NCBI RefSeq assembly: GCF_024267655.1 | Contig: NZ_CP100595.1 | Coordinates: forward strand, 558,001 to 622,000 | DNA: 64,000 bases | Source of the DNA: Arcobacter roscoffensis | GTDB taxonomy: Bacteria; Campylobacterota; Campylobacteria; Campylobacterales; Arcobacteraceae | Reading direction: 5' to 3' | Shown: piece after piece, positions 55,647-64,000 of the stretch | Layout: the number at the start of each line of letters is the position of its first letter | How positions within the stretch are numbered: position 1 is the stretch's first letter | Notes under the pieces: generated by a model | The model's input: only the letters and a program-made list of their open reading frames with translations | The model's database searches: none | Told to the model about the DNA's origin: nothing | Made by a program: the position numbers and the translations under genes

Positions 55647-56812
55647 GCCCTGGACACCCAGATAAATGTGCAGATATTATTGCCGATTCAATCGTTGATA
55701 AGCTAATTATTGAAGATTCAAACAGTAGAGTTGCATCGGAAGTATTTGTAGCAGGGAAAGATATCGTTATTGGTGGAGAAGTAAAATCTAATTGTCAATT
55801 AACTAATGAAGATTATGAAAAGATTGTACTAGAAGCACTAGCAAAAATTGGTTATGATGGAAAATCATCATTTACAAATGAGCAGTGTTTACACCCTGAT
55901 GATGTGAGAGTTCAGGTTTTATTAAACCAACAATCACCAGATATTGGTCAAGGAGTTGATCAAGAAACAGGTGAAATAGGTGCAGGTGACCAAGGAATCA
56001 TGTTTGGTTTCGCCTCTACTGAAACAGCTGATTATATGCCAGCAGCTATCACATATGCAAGAATGTTATGTGATAAAGTGTATAATTATGCTTTAAAACA
56101 TAATCACAAGCTTGGAGTTGATATTAAAACTCAAGTTACTGTTGATTATGGAACAAAAGAGAATTTTGAGAATTGTAAACCTCAAAAAATTCATACTATA
56201 GTTGTAAGTGCACCTTCTGTTGAAGATATGCCAATAGAGGAAGTTAGAGAGTTGATTCAAGGTTTAATTGATGATACTGGACTCCCGACATCTATGTATG
56301 ACAAAGAAAAAACAATTATTCATATCAACCCAACAGGAAGATATGTAAGCCATTCATCATTACATGATAGTGGATTAACAGGAAGAAAACTTATTGTTGA
56401 TTCATTTGGTGGATATGCACCAATTGGTGGAGGAGCTCAAAGTTCTAAAGATTATACTAAAGTTGATAGAAGTGGATTATATGCAGCTAGATGGTTATCA
56501 AAACATATTGTAGCAGCAGGTCTAGCAACTAAAGCTTTAGTTCAAATTTCATATGCAATTGGAGTTGCTAAACCAACTTCTGTGTCTGTTGATACATATG
56601 GAACATATACAAAATATGATGATGATAAGTTATCTTCTTTTGTAATGGAGAACTTCTCTTTAACACCAAGATGGATAACAGAAAAATTTGATTTAGATAA
56701 ACCAAGTGCACAAACTTTCCTTTATGCTGATGTAGCATCAAGAGGTCAAGTTGGTCAAAGTGACTATCCTTGGGAAAAACTAGACGAATTAGACAAATTT
56801 AAAAACTTATAA
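55604..56812 (+). CDS. metK: S-adenosylmethionine synthetase
   Basis: A 402-aa enzyme: [49 protein letters not shown]. Makes SAM from methionine and ATP. The ATG at 55604 is chosen because the [12 protein letters not shown] start matches the family; it lies in the last of six repeats. AAGG (55587-55590) is 13 nt away, long for a ribosome site, so the GGA at 55593-55595 may be used. Confidence 0.96.
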   Translation: MENKTQYLFTSEVVSPGHPDKCADIIADSIVDKLIIEDSNSRVASEVFVAGKDIVIGGEVKSNCQLTNEDYEKIVLEALAKIGYDGKSSFTNEQCLHPDDVRVQVLLNQQSPDIGQGVDQETGEIGAGDQGIMFGFASTETADYMPAAITYARMLCDKVYNYALKHNHKLGVDIKTQVTVDYGTKENFENCKPQKIHTIVVSAPSVEDMPIEEVRELIQGLIDDTGLPTSMYDKEKTIIHINPTGRYVSHSSLHDSGLTGRKLIVDSFGGYAPIGGGAQSSKDYTKVDRSGLYAARWLSKHIVAAGLATKALVQISYAIGVAKPTSVSVDTYGTYTKYDDDKLSSFVMENFSLTPRWITEKFDLDKPSAQTFLYADVASRGQVGQSDYPWEKLDELDKFKNL

Positions 56813-56832
56813 TTTACAAACAAAGGGTTAAT

Positions 56833-57702
56833 ATGGATTTAAAGAATTTATTTAGCAAAATTTCTTTTGATAGTAGTTCAAAAGAGCAACCTACTAAAAA
56901 AGATGCACCAAGTCACTGGGTTAAGTGTCCTGAGTGTAATTCTTTAATGTTTTTTAAAGAGGTAGAAAATCAAGATAACATTTGTCCCAAATGTAACTTT
57001 CATATGAGAGTTGGAGCAAAAAGAAGAATTGAAATACTAACTGATAAAGATAGTTTTGTTGAGTATGACGCAGATTTAAAACCAAATGATCCTTTAAAGT
57101 TTGTAGATAAAACTTCTTATAAAAAAAGAGTAGAACAAGCTGAAAAGAAAACTGGAAGAACTTCTTCTGTTGTAAGTGGTGAAGCTACTATAAATGAAAT
57201 CCCAGTACAAGTTGTTGTATTTGATTTTTCATTTATGGGTGGTTCATTAGGTTCTGTTGAGGGTGAAAAAATTGTAAGAGCAGTTGATAGAGCAATTGAA
57301 AAGCATCAAGGTTTAATTATTGTTTCAGCATCAGGTGGTGCTAGAATGCAAGAATCAACTTTTGCTTTAATGCAAATGGCTAAAACATCAGCTGCATTAA
57401 AAAGATTAGATCATGCTAAGCTTCCTTATATATCAATCTTAACAGACCCTACAATGGGTGGTGTTTCTGCATCATTTGCATTCTTAGGTGATATCATTAT
57501 GGCAGAGCCTGGTGCTTTAATTGGTTTTGCAGGGCAAAGAGTTATTAAGCAAACAATTGGTGCTGATTTACCTGAAGGTTTCCAAAGAGCTGAATTTTTA
57601 CTAGAAAAAGGTTCAATTGATATGGTAGTAAATAGAAGTGAAATGAAAAAAACATTAACTGATTTACTAAGTATGTTTAAAAAAGAGAAAATTGCTAACT
57701 AA
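56833..57702 (+). CDS. accD: Acetyl-CoA carboxylase carboxyltransferase beta subunit
   Basis: A 289-aa protein with an N-terminal zinc ribbon (CPECN and CPKCNF) and the crotonase-like core ([42 protein letters not shown]). Catalyses the transfer step to malonyl-CoA, starting fatty acid synthesis. Its stop shares a base with the next ATG. Confidence 0.97.
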   Translation: MDLKNLFSKISFDSSSKEQPTKKDAPSHWVKCPECNSLMFFKEVENQDNICPKCNFHMRVGAKRRIEILTDKDSFVEYDADLKPNDPLKFVDKTSYKKRVEQAEKKTGRTSSVVSGEATINEIPVQVVVFDFSFMGGSLGSVEGEKIVRAVDRAIEKHQGLIIVSASGGARMQESTFALMQMAKTSAALKRLDHAKLPYISILTDPTMGGVSASFAFLGDIIMAEPGALIGFAGQRVIKQTIGADLPEGFQRAEFLLEKGSIDMVVNRSEMKKTLTDLLSMFKKEKIAN

Positions 57703-58310
57703 TGATGAGTAACTTTGAAGAGGCTTTAGGTTTTGAACTTAAAGCCTCGAACCTTCTATATATTTTGTGTGATTTCGAAACACTTCAAAAAAAATCTTTA
57801 AATCTTGAAAAATTTGTAAAAATTTGCAAAAAACTAGACGTTAAAGTAGTTCAATACAGAGATAAAATATCTTCTAACTCTATTCAAAAAGAGAATCTTT
57901 TCTATCTGAAAGAAAATCTTAATATTCCAATTATTATTAATGATAAGATAGATCTAATAGAGTTTGCAGATGGTTTACATTTAGGTCAAGAGGATTTTGA
58001 TAAAATCCATAATGATAAAAAAATTGCAACAAAACTAATTAGAAAAAAAATAGGAAAAAAACTTTTAGGTTTATCTACACATAATGAGATAGAGATCCTA
58101 GAAGCAAATGACTTAGACCTTGATATGATAGGTTTAGGGGCATATAGAAGTACAAGTACAAAAGATGTATCAACTCTTTTAGGAGATAAGATTTCCTATT
58201 TAGCAAAAATCTCAAAACACCCTGTTTGTGCTATTGGTGGTGTTAAAGTTGAAGATAAAATAGAAAATATTAGATTTAATGTAGTTGGTTCTGCTATTTA
58301 TTCAACATAA
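57702..58310 (+). CDS. Thiamine phosphate synthase-like protein
   Basis: A 202-aa TIM-barrel protein of the ThiE family: VVQYRDK, IPIIINDKIDLIEFADGLHLGQEDF, LLGLSTHNEIE and AIGGVKVED. The substrate-binding residues look present. It may make thiamine phosphate; the placement between accD and rlmH gives no support, and ThiE-like TenI proteins are an alternative. Coupled to accD (TAATG). Confidence 0.8.
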   Translation: MMSNFEEALGFELKASNLLYILCDFETLQKKSLNLEKFVKICKKLDVKVVQYRDKISSNSIQKENLFYLKENLNIPIIINDKIDLIEFADGLHLGQEDFDKIHNDKKIATKLIRKKIGKKLLGLSTHNEIEILEANDLDLDMIGLGAYRSTSTKDVSTLLGDKISYLAKISKHPVCAIGGVKVEDKIENIRFNVVGSAIYST

Positions 58311-58319
58311 AGGTATGAT

Positions 58320-58778
58320 TTGCAAAAAATAAATATATATACTATTGCTAAACCTTCAAAAGATGAATTTGATAAATTAGTAAGTGAATTTAATAAAATG
58401 TCTTCAAAGTATGCAAAGGTTGAATTACATTATATCTTTAATAAGACTATTGCAAAGGCTCAAAATATTGGTGAAAAAGAAGCCCAACAAGCTTATAGTG
58501 ATGTTTATGAACCATTACTAAAAGGTCATAATATTGCTTTAGATGTATTAGGCAAAAAAGTAGACTCATTTTCTTTTGCTAAACTTTTAGAGGGTAAAAA
58601 TGAAATAAATTTCTTTATTGGTGGTGCATATGGCTTCCAAAGAGAGTTTCTAAAGAAATGTGATAGTATAATATCCCTAAGTGATTTGACAATGGCACAT
58701 AAAGTCGCAAATGTTGTTTTAGGGGAACAAATTTTTAGAGCATTGAGCATAAATCATAATCATCCATACCACAAATAA
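58320..58778 (+). CDS. rlmH: 23S rRNA pseudouridine-1915 N3-methyltransferase RlmH
   Basis: A 152-aa SPOUT methyltransferase: FFIGGAYGF, SLSDLTMAHKVANVVLGEQIFRAL and the C-terminal HPYHK, all hallmarks of RlmH. TTG start. Confidence 0.94.
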   Translation: MQKINIYTIAKPSKDEFDKLVSEFNKMSSKYAKVELHYIFNKTIAKAQNIGEKEAQQAYSDVYEPLLKGHNIALDVLGKKVDSFSFAKLLEGKNEINFFIGGAYGFQREFLKKCDSIISLSDLTMAHKVANVVLGEQIFRALSINHNHPYHK

Positions 58779-58801
58779 TTTATATGTTATATGAATTTTT
58801 G

Positions 58802-58807
58802 TATAAT
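58802..58807 (+). promoter_or_regulatory. -10 box for the DksA-like gene
   Basis: TATAAT, 30 nt before the GTG start. No clear -35; A/T-rich upstream as is normal in this phylum. Confidence 0.5.
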
Positions 58808-58836
58808 TTCAAAATTTAAAAATAAGGGTATAAAAA

Positions 58837-59190
58837 GTGGCAAACGCAAAACAGATTGAAGAATTAAAGCAAACTTTACTTGAAAGAAAAGAGTTAATTA
58901 TAAATAATATTAACGAGAGTAGAGAAAGTATCAACTCTTTAAAAAATTCTGAGTGTAATGATGAGTTTGATTATGCAGAAGTTTCTAGTGATAGTTTTAA
59001 AGAAGGTATAATAGCGAACCAGCAAGTTAAAGAACTTGAAGAGATTGAAGATGCAATAAAGAGAATTCAAAAGGGAACTTATGGTGTTTGTGAAATGTGT
59101 GATGAATCAATTGCCATTGGGAGATTAAGAGCAAAACCATTCGCGAAGTTTTGTACACCTTGTAGAGAGATTTACGAAGTAGAAAAATAG
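58837..59190 (+). CDS. DksA/TraR-family RNA polymerase-binding protein
   Basis: A 117-aa protein starting at GTG. Helical coiled coil with the tip motif DEFDYA, which fits the DxxDxA signature needed for DksA action in the RNA-polymerase secondary channel, then a zinc ribbon CEMC with CTPC (Cys-x2-Cys-x17-Cys-x2-Cys). Shorter than E. coli DksA (151 aa). Likely mediates ppGpp-linked control of transcription. Confidence 0.88.
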   Translation: MANAKQIEELKQTLLERKELIINNINESRESINSLKNSECNDEFDYAEVSSDSFKEGIIANQQVKELEEIEDAIKRIQKGTYGVCEMCDESIAIGRLRAKPFAKFCTPCREIYEVEK

Positions 59191-59205
59191 TAAAAAGGAT
59201 TAAAG

Positions 59206-60219
59206 ATGGGTTTTAAGAAATATGTTGTTTTTTCTGTAATATTTATCATAGCAATATACGGTTATGTATTTAGTTTAGAGTTAGGAAATTATAAAGTAAC
59301 TGTACTTGATATTTCACTTGCTTTACCAGTTGCTGTTTGGATAATAGTACCATTAATACTATTATTTATTGCAACAATAGGACATATAGTATTTTATGGT
59401 TTACTGAATATTTTTAAGCAAAGAGCTATAGATAAAGATCATGAAACAATGATAAATATGATTAAGTCTAATTTATTAGAAACAAATTTTAATAAAAGAT
59501 TTAAAACAAAAGGTTTCAAAAACCTATCTAATATTCTTAATCAATTCCAATTAAGTGTAAAAGATAAAACTTTCTCATCTAAAGATGAAGAATTAAATAA
59601 TGTAGTAGCAGCTATTCAAGATATAAATGCTGGTAAACATATTGTAGATAAAAATCTTAAATTTAGTGAAGTTTCATCTATTACAAATAGAAACTTAATA
59701 AACAAGGTAAATGAACAAGCTGATTTTGCTGTAGATGTTGTTAAGAAAAGTGAAAATTATTCAGAAAATGTAGTAAAAGCTGCTTTTGAAAAAGTACTTG
59801 AAGATAAAAGTATGACTACTATTAAAAAAATCTATAAAAACATCAAGTTAGATAAGCATTTAGCAAGAAGGCTTTTTGAAAAAGATGCTGCTAATAATGA
59901 GTTTGGATTTACAAGTGAAGAGATTTTAAAAATTGTAAAAGATTTAGATTACACTAATGAAGATTATATGTCTTTAGCTAAGAACTATGAGTCTATTTTA
60001 CAGCCAGATCAAATTATTGCATTATTTGAAAAGCTTTCATCAGAACTAGATGAAGCAACACCTGCGTACTTACATGTTTTATTTGAGTATGAAATGATTG
60101 ATAAAATTAGAGACATTATCGCACCAACTGCTGATGATGAATTCACTGCATTTAAAGCCTTATTAGAGTTAAAAGACGCTGGTAAGCACTACGATTTAGA
60201 GTCTATTTCTTATAAATAA
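59206..60219 (+). CDS. Membrane protein of unknown function
   Basis: A 337-aa protein with two N-terminal membrane segments (about 4-26 and 44-66) and a long soluble, highly charged helical domain. No family was recognised. It lies 15 nt after the DksA-like gene and shares a base with the next start, so it is in one operon with the tRNA-dihydrouridine synthase. Confidence 0.65.
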   Translation: MGFKKYVVFSVIFIIAIYGYVFSLELGNYKVTVLDISLALPVAVWIIVPLILLFIATIGHIVFYGLLNIFKQRAIDKDHETMINMIKSNLLETNFNKRFKTKGFKNLSNILNQFQLSVKDKTFSSKDEELNNVVAAIQDINAGKHIVDKNLKFSEVSSITNRNLINKVNEQADFAVDVVKKSENYSENVVKAAFEKVLEDKSMTTIKKIYKNIKLDKHLARRLFEKDAANNEFGFTSEEILKIVKDLDYTNEDYMSLAKNYESILQPDQIIALFEKLSSELDEATPAYLHVLFEYEMIDKIRDIIAPTADDEFTAFKALLELKDAGKHYDLESISYK

Positions 60220-61148
60220 TGAAAAAAATTGATTTTAACAAACCTCTAGTGGTATTAGCGCCACTAGCAGGATATACAGATTTACCTTTTAGGTCAGTAG
60301 TTAAGAAGTTTGGTGCTGATATTACAATTTCTGAAATGATCTCTTCAAACGCTTTAGTATATAAGTCTGAGAAAACATTAAGAATGATTGAAAAATCACC
60401 AAGTGAAGATCCTTATATTGTCCAAATAGCAGGTAATAAACCTGAACTTGTAAGAGATGCGGTTGAAATACTTAATGATATTGATGGTATTGATGGTATT
60501 GATTTAAACTGTGGTTGTCCAGCTCCAAAAGTTTTTAATCATGGTTCTGGTTCAAATCTTCTAGGGGATTTAAAAAAACTAGAAGAGATACTTTCGACAG
60601 TTAAAAGATATTCTAAGAAAGAGTATACAACTGCAAAAGTAAGAATTGGTGTAAATGATAAAATCCCAGTTGATATTGCAAAAGCAGTAGAAGCTTGTGG
60701 CGTTGATTATTTAGCGGTTCATGGTAGAACAAGAGCAGGCAAATATAAAGCACCTGTTGATTACGATGCAATTAAAGCAATGGTAGAAGCTGTTTCTATT
60801 CCTGTTATTGCTAATGGTGATATAAAAGACTATGATAAAGCAAAAGAGGTTTTAGAATATACTAAGGCCAATGGCGTAATGATAGGTCGAGGTGCTATTG
60901 GAAAACCTTGGATTTTCTATCAGTTAAAACATGGTATTGAAGATATATCAGAAGAAAAGAAAAAAGAAATTATATTAGAACACTTTGATTCAGTGTTAGA
61001 ATTCCATGGAGAGCATGGAGCTTTAATGTTTAGAAAACTTTTACACTCTTATTCAAAAGGTTACAATGGAGCCCATGAATTCAGAGATATCATTAATCGA
61101 GTTTCAGATAAAAATGTAATGAGAGATATGATAGAGAACTTCTTTTAG
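60219..61148 (+). CDS. tRNA-dihydrouridine synthase (Dus family)
   Basis: A 309-aa FMN enzyme: VLAPLAGYTDLPFRSVVKKF, DLNCGCPAPKVFNHGSGSNL with the catalytic Cys, HGRTRAGKYKAPVDYD and IGRGAIGKPWIF. Reduces uridines in the tRNA D loop. Most like the DusB group. Confidence 0.92.
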   Translation: MKKIDFNKPLVVLAPLAGYTDLPFRSVVKKFGADITISEMISSNALVYKSEKTLRMIEKSPSEDPYIVQIAGNKPELVRDAVEILNDIDGIDGIDLNCGCPAPKVFNHGSGSNLLGDLKKLEEILSTVKRYSKKEYTTAKVRIGVNDKIPVDIAKAVEACGVDYLAVHGRTRAGKYKAPVDYDAIKAMVEAVSIPVIANGDIKDYDKAKEVLEYTKANGVMIGRGAIGKPWIFYQLKHGIEDISEEKKKEIILEHFDSVLEFHGEHGALMFRKLLHSYSKGYNGAHEFRDIINRVSDKNVMRDMIENFF

Positions 61149-61184
61149 TACTCTTAATTATATTCAAAAAATTATTTAGATAAA

Positions 61185-61236
61185 ATATCCTATTTATACG
61201 CAAGATAATCTAAATCGTATAAAGTACAAAGGATAT
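61185..61236 (+). promoter_or_regulatory. Nested hairpin masking the prmA ribosome site
   Basis: TTTATACG (61193-61200) pairs perfectly with CGTATAAA (61216-61223), and ATATCC (61185-61190) pairs with GGATAT (61231-61236). The second pairing covers AAGGA (61229-61233), the ribosome site for the TTG at 61239. It may lower or regulate translation of prmA. Confidence 0.4.
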
Positions 61237-61238
61237 AT

Positions 61239-62054
61239 TTGTCTGATAATTATTATGAATTAACAATAAAACCAGAAAAAAATTATGAACTTTTTTTAGA
61301 CTTACTTAGTTCTTTAACTAATGATGCTATTGAAGAGCTTGATGGCACTTTAATAGCTAGAAGTGAAGAAGATTTAAGTGATGTTGAAGAGGGGATTTTA
61401 AAGTTTGCACAAGCTTTAGAAATCAAATGTGAAACTATATGTTTAGAAAAAGAAAATATTGATTGGATTAAACAGTATCAAGAATCAGTTAAATCAGTTG
61501 AAATTGGTAACTATTTTGTAAGACCTTCATGGGAAGAGAAAAAAGATGACAAAATAGATATTATAATTGACCCTGCTTTATCGTTTGGATCAGGTCACCA
61601 TGAAACTACATCTTCTTGTATCGAAGCTATTGATAAGTATGTACAAAGTAAACAAACTATCTTAGATGTGGGAACAGGAAGTGGTATTTTAGCTGTTGCT
61701 GCTGCTAAAAAAGATTGTATAGTTGATATTTGTGATACTGATGAAGTATGTATTAAAGATACAAAATCAAACTTTGAACTAAATAATGTTAGTTTTAAAT
61801 CCTCATGGATTGGTTCTGCAAATAATGCAAAGTCAAAATATGATGTAGTAATAGCAAATATTGTTGCAGATGTTTTAAGTATGATTGCAGGTGACTTAAA
61901 AAAATGTTTAAATGAAAAAGGTATTTTAATTATTTCAGGTATTTTAGATAAGCACCTTGCTAGAGTTCAAAATAGATTTAAAGATTTAGAAGAAATTGAA
62001 TTAATCCATAAAAATGAATGGGTTACAATAGTATACAAAAATAAGGAGTCATAG
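61239..62054 (+). CDS. prmA: Ribosomal protein L11 methyltransferase
   Basis: A 271-aa SAM methyltransferase: N-terminal L11-binding domain, then DPALSFGSGHHETTSSCIEA, LDVGTGSGILAVAAAK and VIANIVADVL. Start is TTG with AAGGA 5 nt upstream. ftsH starts 3 nt after it. Confidence 0.92.
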   Translation: MSDNYYELTIKPEKNYELFLDLLSSLTNDAIEELDGTLIARSEEDLSDVEEGILKFAQALEIKCETICLEKENIDWIKQYQESVKSVEIGNYFVRPSWEEKKDDKIDIIIDPALSFGSGHHETTSSCIEAIDKYVQSKQTILDVGTGSGILAVAAAKKDCIVDICDTDEVCIKDTKSNFELNNVSFKSSWIGSANNAKSKYDVVIANIVADVLSMIAGDLKKCLNEKGILIISGILDKHLARVQNRFKDLEEIELIHKNEWVTIVYKNKES

Positions 62055-62057
62055 TTT

Positions 62058-64000
62058 ATGAATAATAAACCTCAAAATAACAATAATGGTGGAGATAACA
62101 ACAACTTTTTTAATAATAATCCATTATTAGTATTTGTAATTTTTTCAATAGTTACAATTTTTGCTTTCAAAGCAATATTCCCTGAAGATCAAATGAGTGG
62201 TTCTTCAAATTCACAAGTTGCAGCATTTGGACAGTCTCAAAACAAAACTGTTCCATACTCTGATTTAAAGCAATTAATTACAACTGGTAAAATTGAATAT
62301 GTTGGAATTGGTAATACACAAGTAAAAGCAGTTTCAAAAAATGGTAATCAAGTTATTACTTATACAGCAAGAAGAGTTATTCCTGATGATACTTTAATTC
62401 CTAGTTTAGAAAAAAATGGAATTGCATATGGTGGAGTAAATGAAGAGAATGTCTTAGCTGATATTTTATTTGGATGGGTTTTACCTATTTTTATTTTCTT
62501 TGCTATTTGGATGTTTATTGCAAAAAGAATGCAAAAATCAATGGGTGGAGGAGGAGGTGGTGGCCTTCTTGGAATTGGTTCATCTAAAAAGATGATTAAT
62601 TCAGAAAAACCAAAAGTAAAATTTGAAGATATGGCTGGAAATAAAGAAGCAAAAGAAGAAGTTCAAGAAGTTGTTGATTTCTTATCTGATCCTGAAAGAT
62701 ATGTAAAACTTGGAGCTCAGATTCCAAAAGGTGTTTTATTAGTAGGACCTCCAGGTACTGGTAAAACATTACTTGCAAAAGCTGTTGCTGGTGAAGCTGA
62801 TGTTGAGTTCTTATCTGTTTCTGGTTCTGCATTTATCGAAATGTTTGTAGGTGTTGGTGCTTCAAGAGTGAGAGATTTATTTGAACAAGCTAAAAAATCA
62901 GCTCCTGCAATTATCTTTATTGATGAGATTGACGCAATTGGTAAAAGTAGAGCTAGTGGTGGACCTATGGGTGGAAATGATGAGAGAGAGCAAACATTAA
63001 ACCAGTTATTAGCTGAAATGGATGGTTTCTCAACAGAAGCAGCACCTGTTATTGTATTAGCTGCTACAAATAGACCAGAAGTTTTAGATCCAGCATTATT
63101 AAGACCAGGAAGATTTGATAGACAAGTACTTGTAGATAAGCCTGATTATGAAGGTAGAATTGAAATTCTTAAAGTACATATCAAAGAAGTAAAACTTGGT
63201 AAAAATGTAGATTTAAAAGAAGTTGCAAAAATGACTGCAGGACTTGCAGGTGCAGACTTAGCAAATATTATCAATGAAGCTGCACTTTTAGCAGGTCGTG
63301 CTAAAAAAGAACAAGTTGACCCAAGTGATTTTAAAGAAGCAGTTGAAAGACAAATTGCTGGTTTAGAAAAGAAATCAAGAAGAATTTCTCCAAAAGAAAG
63401 AGAAATTGTAGCTTATCATGAATCTGGTCATGCTTTAATTGCTGAGATTACAAAAGGTGCTAAGAAAGTAAATAAAGTTTCTATTGTGCCAAGAGGTTTA
63501 GCAGCTTTAGGTTATACTTTAAATACTCCAGAAGAGAATAAATACTTAATGCAAAAACATGAATTAATTGCAGAAGTAGATACACTATTAGGTGGTAGAG
63601 CTGCTGAAGAAGTATTTATCAATGAAATTTCAACTGGTGCAGGTAATGACCTTGAAAGAGCTACTGATATTATTAAATCTATGGCATCTGTTTATGGTAT
63701 GAGTGATGTTGCTGGACTTATGGTTTTAGAAAAAAGACAAAATCAGTTCTTAGGTGGACAAACTCAAAAAGACTTCTCTGATGATATGGCAAAAAGTCTT
63801 GATGAGCATGTGAAAAACTTATTGAATGAAAGATATGATGCAGTTCTTGAGTCATTAAGAAATCATAAAGAAGCAATTGAGCAAATGACTGCTGAATTAC
63901 TTGAAATAGAAGTTATTTCAGGTGAGAGAGTAAGAGAAATTATTAAAGAAAATGGTGGTGTGGTTTTTGAAGAAGAAGATTTACACTCAGCACCAATCAA
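62058..64000 (+). CDS. ftsH: ATP-dependent zinc metalloprotease FtsH (3' end cut by window)
   Basis: An ATG at 62058 with AAGGAG upstream opens a frame that runs off the right edge after 647 codons; FtsH is usually about 650-670 aa, so only the tail is missing. After an Asn-rich start there are two membrane segments (about 24-40 and 133-155), Walker A GPPGTGKT, the SRH region and the zinc site HESGH. Membrane-bound AAA+ protease for quality control of membrane and regulatory proteins. Confidence 0.97.
   Translation, partial: MNNKPQNNNNGGDNNNFFNNNPLLVFVIFSIVTIFAFKAIFPEDQMSGSSNSQVAAFGQSQNKTVPYSDLKQLITTGKIEYVGIGNTQVKAVSKNGNQVITYTARRVIPDDTLIPSLEKNGIAYGGVNEENVLADILFGWVLPIFIFFAIWMFIAKRMQKSMGGGGGGGLLGIGSSKKMINSEKPKVKFEDMAGNKEAKEEVQEVVDFLSDPERYVKLGAQIPKGVLLVGPPGTGKTLLAKAVAGEADVEFLSVSGSAFIEMFVGVGASRVRDLFEQAKKSAPAIIFIDEIDAIGKSRASGGPMGGNDEREQTLNQLLAEMDGFSTEAAPVIVLAATNRPEVLDPALLRPGRFDRQVLVDKPDYEGRIEILKVHIKEVKLGKNVDLKEVAKMTAGLAGADLANIINEAALLAGRAKKEQVDPSDFKEAVERQIAGLEKKSRRISPKEREIVAYHESGHALIAEITKGAKKVNKVSIVPRGLAALGYTLNTPEENKYLMQKHELIAEVDTLLGGRAAEEVFINEISTGAGNDLERATDIIKSMASVYGMSDVAGLMVLEKRQNQFLGGQTQKDFSDDMAKSLDEHVKNLLNERYDAVLESLRNHKEAIEQMTAELLEIEVISGERVREIIKENGGVVFEEEDLHSAPI

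Overview
The window is low-G+C (about 30% by eye), densely coded DNA from a member of the Campylobacterota, most likely the Arcobacter group (Arcobacteraceae). The pointers are a MagIII-type 3-methyladenine glycosylase, a TlpD-like CZB chemoreceptor, many PAS-based signalling proteins, AAGGA-type ribosome sites, frequent TTG/GTG starts and very short intergenic gaps. No rRNA, tRNA, insertion sequence, prophage or CRISPR array was found. Both edges cut genes: a KefB-type antiporter on the left and ftsH on the right.

Layout. 1-10.4 kb: antiporter end; then a divergent block with an OlsF-like acyltransferase (-) facing a four-gene operon (diheme cytochrome, NicO-type metal transporter, two small secreted His-Pro proteins), followed by a 1257-aa PhoX-like lipoprotein. 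All three transcription units carry the same promoter design: two TTGTAAT-like half sites 11 nt apart, 10 nt, then a -10 hexamer. This is Pho-box architecture, so the block looks like a phosphate-starvation module and is the strongest discovery in the window. 10.5-19 kb: DUF445 protein; an MFS/RidA/betaine-binding-protein operon (-); mfd; a small LRV-like Cys-rich protein; a candidate small RNA with an anti-Shine-Dalgarno stretch; an endonuclease/exonuclease/phosphatase-fold protein. 19-27.8 kb: an HI0933 flavoprotein, a Cache-PAS-GGDEF cyclase, then a copper/cytochrome-oxidase assembly set (PCuAC, small anchored protein, SCO1) and a CpxP-like/OmpR-like/kinase stress set, ending in a second HI0933 flavoprotein that appears to start at ATC.

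27.9-42.7 kb: a signalling cluster (CZB chemoreceptor, CheY-like protein, a kinase with a degraded ATP site, an intact kinase, DUF945), then YmdB-type phosphoesterase, MagIII glycosylase, a ParA-like ATPase with a membrane coiled-coil partner, ubiE, xseA, and a CheW / CheY / receiver-PAS-coiled-coil set. 42.7-47.6 kb: cyclophilin, a 2Fe-2S thioredoxin-fold protein, panD, ybaB, a prenyl synthase and groES-groEL under a CIRCE element, followed by an unusually G+C-rich hairpin array. 47.6-53.5 kb: AraC regulator divergent from a DMT exporter with a long operator-like palindrome between them, an orphan short transcript with a 7-codon ORF, a PAS histidine kinase with a CheC-like partner, suhB and a YkgJ-like protein.

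53.5-64 kb: housekeeping genes glmS, metK (preceded by six GGAAAACA repeats that duplicate its start context), accD, thiE-like, rlmH, dksA-like, a membrane protein, a dihydrouridine synthase, prmA and ftsH. Functional calls rest on recognising family motifs in the translations; no database search was possible.
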